Shown here in pieces: positions 36,319 to 44,645 of a DNA stretch of 64,000 nt. Origin of the DNA: Bradyrhizobium sp. 149 (GTDB lineage: Bacteria; Pseudomonadota; Alphaproteobacteria; Rhizobiales; Xanthobacteraceae); NCBI RefSeq assembly GCF_023073915.1, contig NZ_JADPKK010000022.1, positions 1,736,001 through 1,800,000 on the forward strand. The letters run 5' to 3'. The notes beneath the pieces were generated by a model that saw nothing but the letters and a program-made list of their open reading frames with translations, did no database searches and was not told the DNA's origin. The position numbers were made by a program, and so were the translations under genes. The number at the start of each line of letters is the position of its first letter. The stretch's first letter is position 1.

Positions 36319-36411
36319 CTAATAAAACCTCTGGATCATCTGGGTCAATTCCATGCTCGCGCAGATGAGCATACCCCAAAGTGCAAAGTTGATCTGTAGC
36401 GCCGCCGCCAT
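36319..36411 (-). CDS. Candidate 30-residue hydrophobic peptide
   Basis: ATG at 36411 has a near-perfect ribosome site (AAGGGGAG, 6-base spacing), followed by 30 codons and TAG. The product contains INFALWGMLICASMEL, a single hydrophobic stretch long enough to cross a membrane, and ends MIQRFY. Too short for most gene finders. It converges on the tail-anchored protein gene with a hairpin between. No function recognised; reality rests on the ribosome site and the coherent membrane segment. Confidence 0.55.
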   Translation of the reverse strand: MAAALQINFALWGMLICASMELTQMIQRFY

Positions 36412-36695
36412 CGGTCGCTCCCCTTCCAAGTCCGCCCGCCCCAGTTTGTAGAATTTATGAAGGGATAGTTAGCGATTCTGTTGCGGAGTTCACAGCCTAA
36501 TATTGCGCCAGTTGTTGTGCGATGCGGTCCGCATCATTTCACGAAGCGGCCTCACTGCTCTCGCAATGTGGTGCGAGAGCAAAGTCCATATTCGGCCATG
36601 TCGGCCAGCGTTTCCCTTAGGTTCCATTTGAGCGGTGCGACGCAAGCTACTGCATGCAGAGTTAGCGCGTTGCCTACAACACCCAAGGGTCCGGC

Positions 36696-37049
36696 ATGAT
36701 GCGACACGGCTTTGTCTTGCTCACTTTTTGCGCAACGCTGATGGGATGCGCGGTCGCGCCTGCGCAGGAACGCCGTCCGATCGCATGGGACGGCCTCGGT
36801 CAGAATCCAAACCGTCCCTCTGTCATCAAGCGTCGTGTGGTGAACCAAGCTCCCGCGGTGAGTGATCCGAATCAGGAGCGGGAAAAAGTGCTCGGCACCT
36901 TGCGCCCGTACTCCGCGGCCTGGTGGGCAATCCATGATGAAATCGAAGCGGAGAATGACAGGCAGCTCGGCACGAAGCTCGTGATCTGTCCGCGTTGCGT
37001 TCCGTCGTCCCAACCACCGAGCAACGACGTGACCGGATCGATCCGCTGA
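36696..37049 (+). CDS. Hypothetical small lipoprotein
   Basis: 117-residue protein with a lipobox near the N-terminus (TLMGC at about 14-18), then a polar, Pro-rich region (PIAWDGLGQNPNRPSV) and a C-terminal CPRC pair. The conserved piece TLRPYSAAWWAIHDEIEAENDRQLGTKLVIC is the most distinctive. Family not recognised. It stands alone between the small ORF and the ECF cluster. Start could be 36696 or the second Met three bases later. Confidence 0.65.
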   Translation: MMRHGFVLLTFCATLMGCAVAPAQERRPIAWDGLGQNPNRPSVIKRRVVNQAPAVSDPNQEREKVLGTLRPYSAAWWAIHDEIEAENDRQLGTKLVICPRCVPSSQPPSNDVTGSIR

Positions 37050-37159
37050 GAGGACACGCAGCCGATCCGCGCACAACGCCGCGTCCTTATGCGCGCCCCC
37101 TCTCCCACATCGTCGGGAGAGGGAGATCGCCCACCTGGCGCGTCAGGCGATCGCGCCTG

Positions 37160-37573
37160 TCACATTCCCTCGGCCGGGCAATTCACCATCCAGGGGATGC
37201 CGAATTTGTCGACGCACATGCCAAAGCCCTTGGCCCAGAACGTCTTGCCAAAGGGCATGGTAACGCTGCCGCCGTCCGCGAGCGCGTTGAACTTTCGCTC
37301 GCCCTCCGCGGGGTCCGCGACCGTGAACGAGATCGAAAAGCCCTGCGGCTTGTGAAAATGCTCGCTTGGTGTGTCAGAGGCCATCAACACGCTGCCGTCG
37401 GGCAGCGACATCCGCGCGTGCATGATCATCTTCTCGCGGCCGGGCGCGGCGGCCATATCCGCGGGCGCGTCCGATGCACGCATCATGGCGTCGATCTTGC
37501 CGCCGAGAACCTTGGCGTAATAGTTGAACGCCGCTTCGCAGGTGTCCTGATAGAATAGATAGGCATTGAGCAT
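37160..37573 (-). CDS. VOC/PhnB-like glyoxalase-fold protein
   Basis: 137-residue protein with the PhnB-type pattern: LNAYLFYQDTCEAAFNYYAKVLGGKI, then KMIMHARMSLPDGSVLMASDTP and a closing FGMCVDKFGIPWMVNCP. This is the 3-demethylubiquinone-methyltransferase-like VOC group, function usually unknown. It follows the SRPBCC gene and ECF sigma gene on the same strand; such companions are common in ECF41/42 neighbourhoods. Confidence 0.88.
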   Translation of the reverse strand: MLNAYLFYQDTCEAAFNYYAKVLGGKIDAMMRASDAPADMAAAPGREKMIMHARMSLPDGSVLMASDTPSEHFHKPQGFSISFTVADPAEGERKFNALADGGSVTMPFGKTFWAKGFGMCVDKFGIPWMVNCPAEGM

Positions 37574-37630
37574 GTTTCTCTCCTCTTGGTTGACTTGACC
37601 GTTCCGACCGTTCCTTGGGCGAGGACGCCG

Positions 37631-38167
37631 CTATTTCTCGGTGAGCTTCTTCAGTCCGGCGAGGCCGGCCTCGAAATCCTTGCCGATCATGCTGTCCATG
37701 TTGATGAACACCTGCATGACCTTGGACAGGAACGGGGCCGGGCCGGACATCGCCCACGTGACCAGTGTGGCATCGCCTTGCGGCACAAAGGTGAACTCGG
37801 CGGTGTTGTGGCCTTCGAAGGGCCGCTCGAAATCCAGCTTGATGCGGAGTTTTGACGACGCATCTGCCTCGAGAATTTCCATGCGACCGGCGCCGACATT
37901 GTTGTTGCCGTCCTAGGCATAGGTCGCGCCCTTTCTTTCCGCAGTTCCGCCGAAGCTGCGCTTCATGGCGGGATCGCGGCCCTCGTAGGGTGACCAGGTT
38001 GTCCAGCGATGGAAATCGGCGACCAAGGGATAGACCGCATTGGCCGGCGCTTTCACGGCGAGGCTGCGCTCGACGCGGAATGTGTCGGGCTTTGTCAGGG
38101 CGAAGACGAGGACGCCCACGATTCCGACCGCGAGCAGGATGGCGATGGCAGCAATGGCTTTCAGCAT
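37631..38167 (-). pseudogene. SRPBCC (Aha1/START-like) protein interrupted by one in-frame stop
   Basis: The frame from ATG 38167 codes an N-terminal membrane helix (about 1-25) then a SRPBCC domain: TFRVERSLAVKAPANAVYPLVADFHRWTTWSPYE. A TAG stops the frame at 37913-37915, but the same frame continues after it with DGNNNVGAGRMEILE and the normal C-terminal half to 37631. Only one base change separates it from a full 178-codon gene; in relatives a tryptophan (TGG) is expected at this position. Flanking sequence is intact. Either a nonsense mutation, a sequencing error, or rare readthrough. Confidence 0.82.
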
Positions 38168-38261
38168 GAATGGCTCCCTGGATACTGTCCTAGGACGAAG
38201 GGAGGGGGTCGGGCCCGACAAGGCGACGCAAAAATGTTGGTACGCCCGAAGCAGGCCCTCC

Positions 38262-39563
38262 CTACTTCACCTTCGCGCCCTGCCTGGCACCGCCATTGGC
38301 GCCCTTCGGCTGGCTGTCCCGGATCAGGCGATCGAGGTGCATGCGGATGTGGGCGGCTTCTGCGGATGTGTTGGCGAGGGCGATCGCACGATCGAAGGCG
38401 ATGCGGGCTTCGTCATTGCGCCCGAGCTGCATCAGGAAGGCGCCGCGCACGCCGTAGAAATGGAAGTAGTTGGCAAGCTTCGGCGCCAGAGGTTCGATCA
38501 GGTCGAGCGCGGCTTGCGGTCCGCGCACCTTGGAAACCGCGACCGCGCGGTTGAGCGTCACCACCGGCGAAGGCTGCACCACCTCCAGCGCACCATAGAG
38601 CAGGTCGATCTGCGCCCAGTCGGTCTCCTCGGGCGTCGCCGCGCGGGCATGCAGCGCAGCGATCGCGGCCTGGATCTGGTAGGGCCCGCTGCGGCGATGG
38701 CGCATCGCCTTGTCGATCAGCGCGAGGCCTTCCGCGATCATCGTGCCGTTCCACAGCGAACGATCCTGGTCGTCCAGCAGGATCAGCGAGCCATCCGCGG
38801 CAAAGCGCGAGGCACTGCGCGCATGCTGCAACAAGATGAGCGCCGTGAGCCCCATGATCTCCGGCTCGCTCTGGAACAGCCGCAAAAGCAGCCGCGCCAG
38901 CCGGATCGCCTCCTCGCACAGCGGCTTTCTGATTGCGGCGGTGTCGCCGCTCGCCGAATAGCCCTCGTTGAAGATCAGATAGATCATTGCGGCGACAACG
39001 GCGAGCCGCTCTGAGCGCTCGACCGCGCCCGGCGTTTCGAACGGTGTCCCGGCCTCGGCGACCTTGGCCTTGGCACGGGTGATGCGCTGCTCCATCGCCG
39101 CCTCCGAGACCAGGAAGGCGCGCGCGATCTGCTTCACCGTGAGGCCGCAGACGATGCGGAGCGCTAGCGCGATCTGCTGCGTCGCCGGCAGTCCTGGATG
39201 GCAGCAGATGAACATCAGCCGCAAAATGTCGTCGCGGTAGTGCGAGCCGTCGAGCCGCTCGGCGAGCGCACCCTCGGCGTCGTCGAGATCGGAGATGGCC
39301 TGGTCGTCCTCCGGCAGCGGCTGCTGCTTGCGGGTGCGGCGCACCTCGTCGATGGCAACGTTGCGGCCGACCATGATCAGCCAGGCCGCTGGGTCGCGCG
39401 GCGGCCCCTTCTGCGGCCAGGTCTTGAGCGCGCGCAGGCAGGCGTTCTGAAAGGCTTCCTCGGCGGTGTCGAGATCGCGGAAGTAGCGAAACAGTGCGCC
39501 GACCGCCTGGGGGCGCGCCGATGTCAGCGCGGTCTCGATCCAGGCGGTATCGGCCTCGCTCAC
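38262..39563 (-). CDS. ECF42-type RNA polymerase sigma factor with C-terminal TPR-like domain
   Basis: 433-residue extracytoplasmic-function sigma factor. The sigma2 region (about 12-80, with PAAWLIMVGRNVAIDEVRR) and sigma4 (about 115-175, IVCGLTVKQIARAFLVSEAAMEQRITRAK) are followed by a long C-terminal domain (about 200-420) with alpha-helical repeats, typical of the ECF42 group. No anti-sigma gene is adjacent; these factors are usually controlled through their own C-terminal domain. Start is GTG overlapping the stop of the YCII gene (GTGA at 39560-39563). Target promoters are unknown. Confidence 0.92.
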   Translation of the reverse strand: MSEADTAWIETALTSARPQAVGALFRYFRDLDTAEEAFQNACLRALKTWPQKGPPRDPAAWLIMVGRNVAIDEVRRTRKQQPLPEDDQAISDLDDAEGALAERLDGSHYRDDILRLMFICCHPGLPATQQIALALRIVCGLTVKQIARAFLVSEAAMEQRITRAKAKVAEAGTPFETPGAVERSERLAVVAAMIYLIFNEGYSASGDTAAIRKPLCEEAIRLARLLLRLFQSEPEIMGLTALILLQHARSASRFAADGSLILLDDQDRSLWNGTMIAEGLALIDKAMRHRRSGPYQIQAAIAALHARAATPEETDWAQIDLLYGALEVVQPSPVVTLNRAVAVSKVRGPQAALDLIEPLAPKLANYFHFYGVRGAFLMQLGRNDEARIAFDRAIALANTSAEAAHIRMHLDRLIRDSQPKGANGGARQGAKVK

Positions 39564-39928
39564 GTCAGATTCCCTCCGGGCCTGAACACGCCGACCGGGC
39601 GCACCTCATAGGCGCCGCCGGGATTGGCGGATCCGAGGTCACGCGCAACGTCGAGCGCCTCGTCGAGGTTCTTGCAATCGACGATGTAGAAGCCGAGCAA
39701 CTGCTCCTTGGTCTCCGCATAGGGCCCGTCGAGCACCAATGGCGGGTCTTCCTTGCGCAGCGTCGCTGCCGCGGTGGTCGGCAGCAGCCGCGCCACCGGG
39801 CCGAGCCTGCCCTGCTTCGCGAGACCTTCCTGCACCACGGCGAGCTTCTTCATCACGGCCTCGTCCTGGTCCTTGCTCCAGGAGCCGACGAAGTCCTCAT
39901 CGTGATAGCAAAGGATCGCATAAAGCAT
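39560..39928 (-). CDS. YCII/DGPF domain protein, ECF42 partner
   Basis: 122-residue YciI-like protein with LVLDGPYAETKEQLLGFYIVDCKNLDEALDVARDLG (DGPY replaces DGPF). It sits directly before and overlaps the ECF42 sigma gene (GTGA), the standard partner arrangement. Its biochemical function is unknown; partnership suggests a role in sensing or executing the sigma response. ATG 39928 with a weak ribosome site. Confidence 0.9.
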   Translation of the reverse strand: MLYAILCYHDEDFVGSWSKDQDEAVMKKLAVVQEGLAKQGRLGPVARLLPTTAAATLRKEDPPLVLDGPYAETKEQLLGFYIVDCKNLDEALDVARDLGSANPGGAYEVRPVGVFRPGGNLT

Positions 39929-40072
39929 GGGCAGTACCTACTCTGAACGCTTGTTTTGAAGACGATCCACTATGCCCTGCCCCGACATGGCTGCGGAAAA
40001 AAACTGCAAGAAAAATCCGGCAGATCGTGCCAAGGAGGGCCTTCTTGAGCGGAACCTTATGAGGCACTTCGA

Positions 40073-41038
40073 ATGACCGTGGGCACACTGGCCGTCCTGA
40101 TCAACAGCACGCAGCAGAACTGGCTGCCGGAGCGCTGGAAAGCCCGGTTCGACGCGGTCTGCGGCGGCCGCCGCGTGGTGCTGCTGCCCGACGCCGGGCT
40201 CGATCCGGCCGAGGTGCACTACGCCGCGGTGTGGAAGCCGGTGCCGGGCGACCTCGGCTCTTTTCCCAATCTGCGTGCGATCTTCAATCTGGGCGCCGGC
40301 GTCGATGCGCTGATGGCGGACAAGAGCTTGCCGAACGTGCCGTTGGTGCGCGTGGCTGTGCCTGATCTGACCGGCCGCATGACCGAATACGTCGTGCTGC
40401 ATGTGCTGATGCACCACCGCCAGGAGCTGTATCTGCGCCAGTCGCAGCGCGAAAAGCGCTGGGAGCCGACATATCAATGGCCCGCGAGCGCCGTCACAGT
40501 CGGTGTCATGGGACTGGGCACGCTCGGCGCCGACGCGGCCGATGTGCTGCGGCGGCTTGGTTTCCGCGTCGCCGGCTGGAGCCGCAGCCCCCGCACCATC
40601 CCGGGCGTCGATTGCTTCCATGGCGCTGAGCAGATCGACGCGTTCCTGCGCACGACCGATATCCTCGTCAGCCTGTTGCCGCTGACGCCTGATACAAACG
40701 GCATCCTCAATCGCGACGTTTTCACCAAGCTCAACCGCAACAGCCCGCTCGGCGCGCCCGTGCTGATCAACGCCGGCCGCGGCGGCCTTCAGAACGAAGC
40801 CGATATTCTGGCCTGCCTCGACGACGGCACGCTGGGCGCCGCCTCACTCGACGTCTTCGTGCAGGAACCGCAGCCGGCGGACAGCCGGTTCTGGACCCAT
40901 CCCAAGGTGCTGCTGACGCCACACAACGCCGCCGACACCGACGCCGATGCGATCTCGGCCTATGTCGCCGAGCAGATCGCGCGGTTCGAGGCGGGCGGCG
41001 TGCTGGAGAACGTGGTGGACCGGGCGCGGGGATATTGA
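40073..41038 (+). CDS. ghrA: Glyoxylate/hydroxypyruvate reductase A
   Basis: 321-residue NAD(P)H-dependent D-2-hydroxyacid dehydrogenase that reduces glyoxylate and hydroxypyruvate. The nucleotide-binding fold has TVGVMGLGTLGADAADVLRRLGF, followed by WSRSPR (basic residue suggesting NADPH). INAGRGGLQNEADILACLDDG contains the catalytic Arg, and the PHNAAD segment the catalytic His. The N-terminal 100 residues match the GhrA type rather than the longer 3-phosphoglycerate dehydrogenases. The stop lies 118 bases before a chemoreceptor gene. Confidence 0.92.
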   Translation: MTVGTLAVLINSTQQNWLPERWKARFDAVCGGRRVVLLPDAGLDPAEVHYAAVWKPVPGDLGSFPNLRAIFNLGAGVDALMADKSLPNVPLVRVAVPDLTGRMTEYVVLHVLMHHRQELYLRQSQREKRWEPTYQWPASAVTVGVMGLGTLGADAADVLRRLGFRVAGWSRSPRTIPGVDCFHGAEQIDAFLRTTDILVSLLPLTPDTNGILNRDVFTKLNRNSPLGAPVLINAGRGGLQNEADILACLDDGTLGAASLDVFVQEPQPADSRFWTHPKVLLTPHNAADTDADAISAYVAEQIARFEAGGVLENVVDRARGY

Positions 41039-41156
41039 GACCGCACGTGCCACCCGAGCCCGTAAGATCCCTGGTCGTCCGCCGGTATCTCGTTCACCCT
41101 CTCTTAGCGAGAAGTTGATAGGCGTTGTTAATCAACGCTCAACGAACGAGTCGGAC

Positions 41157-43124
41157 ATGCGGGCGAACCTCGGCCTCAGGATGCGGATCACGGTTGCGCT
41201 GGCGGTGACGGCGGCGGCGACCGCGCTGTTTGCGGTGCTCGGGGCGATGTGGATCATCGCGGGGATTATCGACCGCGCCGACCAGCGCGAGCTGCGCAGC
41301 CATTACGACGCCCTGCAATCGCGCATCGCCGAGGAATCCCGCCGTGCCGCCGCCATGAGCGCCGTCGTCGCGGCGATGCCGGCGACGCAGGACGCGATGG
41401 CCAAACAGGATCGCAACGCTTTAATCGACCTGTTCGGGCCGGTGTTTGCCGCGACCAAATCGGAGTACGGCGTCGAACAGTTCCAGTTCCACGTGGCCCC
41501 CGCGACCTCGTTCCTGCGCGTGCATCAGCCTGCTAAATTTGGCGACGACCTCTCGGGCTTCCGCAAAACCGTGATCATGGCCAACCAGGAGCACAAGGTC
41601 GTGGTCGGCCTCGAGGGCGGCCTGGCTGGGCTCGGCATCCGCGGCGTCGTGCCGATCGCGCAAGGCGGCAAGCATCTCGGCTCAGTGGAGTTTGGCCTGA
41701 CCTTCGGCCAGTCCTTCCTGGACGACTTCAAGAGCACCCGCCATGTCGACATCACCTTCCATCTCGCCGACGGCACGGGCTTCAAGCTGTTCGGCGGCAC
41801 ACTGAAGGGCAAGAGCTTCTTCGACGCGGCCGATTACAGCCGCGCTGCCGGCGGCGACTTCACGATGCGGCAGGCCAAGCTGGACACCACGCCGGTGGCC
41901 GCGCTGCTCGGACCGATCAGGGATTTTTCCGGCAAGTCGCTCGGCGCGGTCGAGCTGGTGATGGACAATGCCGACTATGTGGCATCCGCCGACCGTGCCT
42001 GGCTGCTGGCATTCGGCATCGCCGCGCTCGGACTGGTGCTCGCCGCAATCGTCGGCTATCTCATCGCCCGCAGCATCTCGCGTCCGATCATCTCCATCAC
42101 CACTGTGATGCGCGAGCTGGCCGACGGACACCTCGATGTCGCGGTTCCCGCCAGCAAAACGAATGACGAGGTCGGCGCAATGGTCAAGGCGGTCGCAGTG
42201 TTCCGCGACAACGCCGTCAACTTCAACCGGCTCCAGGCCGAACAGGCCGACACCAAGGCGCAATCCGAAGCGGAGAAGCGACGCGCGTTCGCCGCGCTCG
42301 CCGACAATTTCGAAGCCAGCATCCGCGACGTCGTCACCACGGTCTCCTCGGCCGCAGTCGAGATGGAGAATACGGCGCGCTCGATGTCCGATATCGTCGA
42401 GCGGTCGCGGCAGCAGACCGGCACGGTATCGTCGGCCTCGGCGCTCGCCTCGGAGAATGTGCAGACGGTTGCTGCCGCCGCGGAAGAGCTATCGTCGTCG
42501 ATGACCGAGATCAGCCGGCGCCTTGCGCACGCGACCGCCGTAGTCGGCAAAGCTGCGGGCGACGGACGGCGGTCGAACGAGCGCGTGCAGAGTCTGGCAG
42601 ATGCCGCGCAAAAAATCGGCGACGTGGTCTCCTTCATCAGCGGCATTGCCGAGCAAACCAATCTGCTGGCGCTCAACGCGACGATCGAGGCGGCGCGCGC
42701 GGGCGAAGCCGGCCGCGGCTTTGCGGTGGTCGCCTCCGAGGTGAAGGCGTTGGCAACCCAGACCGCCAAGGCGACCGAGGAGATCGGCGCGCAGGTGACA
42801 GCCGTACAAGGAGAGACCGCCGGCGCAGTGGACGGCATCCAGTCGATCTGCACAACGATCCAGGAGGTCGACGAGATCTCCGCCGCGATTGCCGCCGCCG
42901 TCGGCCAACAGGGCACCGCGACGCAGGAGATTGCGCAGAACGTCCAGCAGGCAGCCGCCCGCACCGGCGAGGTCTCGCAAAACATCGCGGGCGTCACCGC
43001 CGGCATCGCCGCGGCGGGAACAGCGGCGGAGGAAGTGCTGGGCTCGGCGATCGAGCTGTCAAAACAATCGCTGCGGCTGCGCGACGAAGTGGATCGTTTT
43101 CTCGCGCATATTCGCGCGGCGTAG
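41157..43124 (+). CDS. Methyl-accepting chemotaxis protein
   Basis: 655-residue chemoreceptor. An N-terminal transmembrane helix (about 10-35) is followed by a periplasmic Cache-like sensor (about 40-275), a second helix (about 280-302), a HAMP domain (about 302-355) and a signalling domain. The core hairpin EQTNLLALNATIEAARAGEAGRGFAVVA (from about 499) is the CheA/CheW interaction tip. Ligand unknown. ATG 41157 was taken; the frame is open 70 codons further upstream but that region is antisense-like to ghrA. No che genes are in this window. Confidence 0.94.
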   Translation: MRANLGLRMRITVALAVTAAATALFAVLGAMWIIAGIIDRADQRELRSHYDALQSRIAEESRRAAAMSAVVAAMPATQDAMAKQDRNALIDLFGPVFAATKSEYGVEQFQFHVAPATSFLRVHQPAKFGDDLSGFRKTVIMANQEHKVVVGLEGGLAGLGIRGVVPIAQGGKHLGSVEFGLTFGQSFLDDFKSTRHVDITFHLADGTGFKLFGGTLKGKSFFDAADYSRAAGGDFTMRQAKLDTTPVAALLGPIRDFSGKSLGAVELVMDNADYVASADRAWLLAFGIAALGLVLAAIVGYLIARSISRPIISITTVMRELADGHLDVAVPASKTNDEVGAMVKAVAVFRDNAVNFNRLQAEQADTKAQSEAEKRRAFAALADNFEASIRDVVTTVSSAAVEMENTARSMSDIVERSRQQTGTVSSASALASENVQTVAAAAEELSSSMTEISRRLAHATAVVGKAAGDGRRSNERVQSLADAAQKIGDVVSFISGIAEQTNLLALNATIEAARAGEAGRGFAVVASEVKALATQTAKATEEIGAQVTAVQGETAGAVDGIQSICTTIQEVDEISAAIAAAVGQQGTATQEIAQNVQQAAARTGEVSQNIAGVTAGIAAAGTAAEEVLGSAIELSKQSLRLRDEVDRFLAHIRAA

Positions 43125-43165
43125 CGTGGCGCGAGATCGCGCCACATACTCGCCGTCGTCCTGCC

Positions 43166-43810
43166 CTAGCTTTTAGCCGCCACCATCAAGTCGATCGCCC
43201 CCTTCACGATCGCCTCGAGCTCCCTGCGGGATACGCGGGCGCGGGAGCGGATGGCAATTGAGTGCACGGTTGCGGATGCGAGCTGCGCCAGCACGGCGGG
43301 ATCGGCGCTCTCGGGCAGTTCGCCCTTTTCCTTGGCGCGGCGAAAGCAACTGGCAAACGCCTTGTCGAGCTCGTTGAGGCCATCGAGCACCATGGCGCGG
43401 ATGTCGGGATCGCCGACGGCTTCGGACGCCGCGGTCACCACCGTGAAGCAGCCGCGCGGGCCGGTCTCGCCGGAGAGATAGATGTTCAGCGCGGAGGCGA
43501 AGATGCGCTCCAGCCGCTGGCGCACGGGCATCTCCTCGCGAAAGATCTCCACCATGGATGCGCGCGCTTCCTCGCGGTAACGCTGATAGCTCTTGATGTA
43601 GAGCTCGCGCTTGTCGCCGAAGGCACCATAGAGGCTCGGGCGATTCATGCCGGTGGCTTCGCTGAGATCGTCGAGCGAGGTCGCCGCGAAACCCTGCGTG
43701 CGGAACAGGTCGAGCGCTTTGCCCAGCGCGACGTCCGGTTCATAGGCGCGCGGACGGCCCCGGCGTTTAGGCTCAACGGCAGCAGCTGGCGGCTTCGATT
43801 TTTGTACCAT
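43166..43810 (-). CDS. TetR family regulator, divergent from GST
   Basis: 214-residue repressor. The helix-turn-helix (about 30-70) has LGKALDLFRTQGFAATSLDDLSEATGMNRPSLYGAFGDKRELY, a TetR_N pattern. The C-terminal domain with GCFTVVTAASEAVGD resembles YxaF/LmrA-type regulators of small-molecule resistance. Its ATG at 43810 is inside the left arm of a 19-bp inverted repeat that spans the divergent promoter to a glutathione S-transferase, so it very likely represses both. Confidence 0.92.
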   Translation of the reverse strand: MVQKSKPPAAAVEPKRRGRPRAYEPDVALGKALDLFRTQGFAATSLDDLSEATGMNRPSLYGAFGDKRELYIKSYQRYREEARASMVEIFREEMPVRQRLERIFASALNIYLSGETGPRGCFTVVTAASEAVGDPDIRAMVLDGLNELDKAFASCFRRAKEKGELPESADPAVLAQLASATVHSIAIRSRARVSRRELEAIVKGAIDLMVAAKS

Positions 43811-43862
43811 CTCGCAAATTAATCCTTGACCGAGACCATAATATGCAAGATGGTACAAAAAT
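43798..43862. promoter_or_regulatory. Paired operator arms between TetR and GST genes
   Basis: Two 19-bp arms, ATTTTTGTACCATCTCGCA (43798-43816) and its reverse complement form TGCAAGATGGTACAAAAAT (43844-43862), differing at one base and separated by 27 bases. One arm covers the TetR start codon; the other lies 54 bases before the GST start. Arrangement fits two repressor-binding sites controlling divergent promoters. Confidence 0.8.
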
Positions 43863-43915
43863 CAATCTGGCCAGGTTGAGCAACCACCACAGGGAATTGC
43901 CCAAGGAGGCTCAAG

Positions 43916-44560
43916 ATGGATCTTTATTTCTCGCCGCTCGCCTGTTCGATGGCGACCCGCGTCGCGCTGTATGAAGCCGGTGCCGAGGCGAATTATCTCG
44001 AAGTCGATCCGCCGACCAAGAAAGTGCTGAGCGACGGCACTGACTTCCGTACCGTGAATCCGATCGGCCTGGTGCCGACGCTGCGCACCGACGAGGGCGT
44101 GGTGCTGACCGAGAACGCCGCGATCCTGCAATATGTCGCCGACCGCTTCCCGCAATCGGGCCTCGGCGCCACAGCGGGCATCGATCGCACGCGGCTGCAT
44201 CAATGGCTCTGCTTCATCGGCACCGAGCTGCACAAGGGCCTGTTCATCCCGATGCTCGACCGCAAGGCGCCGCAGGAGATGAAGGCCTATGCGCTGGAGA
44301 AGAACCTGTCGCGGCTCGACTATCTCGACAATTACCTGAAGGGGCGCGACTTCCTGCTCGACCATTTCAGCGTCGCCGACGCCTATCTCGTCACGGTGAT
44401 CAACTGGACCATGGCGACGCCGCCGATCGAGCTCGCCAAATGGCCAAACGTGAAGGCGTATTACGAGCGCCTGCGCACGCGGCCCTCGGTCGCACGCGCG
44501 ATCGCGGAGGAGTTCGAGCTGTACAAGGCCGAGCAGACGCGGAAGAAGGCGGCGGCGTAG
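43916..44560 (+). CDS. Glutathione S-transferase
   Basis: 214-residue GST with an N-terminal thioredoxin-like domain (LYFSPLACSMATRVALYEAG, then GLVPTLRTDEGVVLTENAAILQYVADRF) and an all-helical C-terminal domain. The Ser11/Cys10 near the N-terminus and the ENAAIL motif for glutathione binding are visible; the pattern is like the Beta class. It probably detoxifies electrophiles. Divergent from its likely TetR regulator, with a 14-bp stem terminator after the stop. Confidence 0.92.
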   Translation: MDLYFSPLACSMATRVALYEAGAEANYLEVDPPTKKVLSDGTDFRTVNPIGLVPTLRTDEGVVLTENAAILQYVADRFPQSGLGATAGIDRTRLHQWLCFIGTELHKGLFIPMLDRKAPQEMKAYALEKNLSRLDYLDNYLKGRDFLLDHFSVADAYLVTVINWTMATPPIELAKWPNVKAYYERLRTRPSVARAIAEEFELYKAEQTRKKAAA

Positions 44561-44575
44561 CGGCATTCGAAACGA

Positions 44576-44608
44576 CCGTCGTTCCGGCCAATGCGGCCGG
44601 GACGACGG
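44576..44608 (+). terminator. Hairpin after the GST gene
   Basis: 14-bp stem CCGTCGTTCCGGCC / GGCCGGGACGACGG (one T:G wobble), 5-base loop, 15 bases after the stop and before the convergent XoxJ-like gene. U-run absent, but stem is very stable. Also resembles dispersed palindromes. Confidence 0.6.
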
Positions 44609-44645
44609 GTTAAACAGCCCCGCTGACCGCGCCCGGAACACGTGA

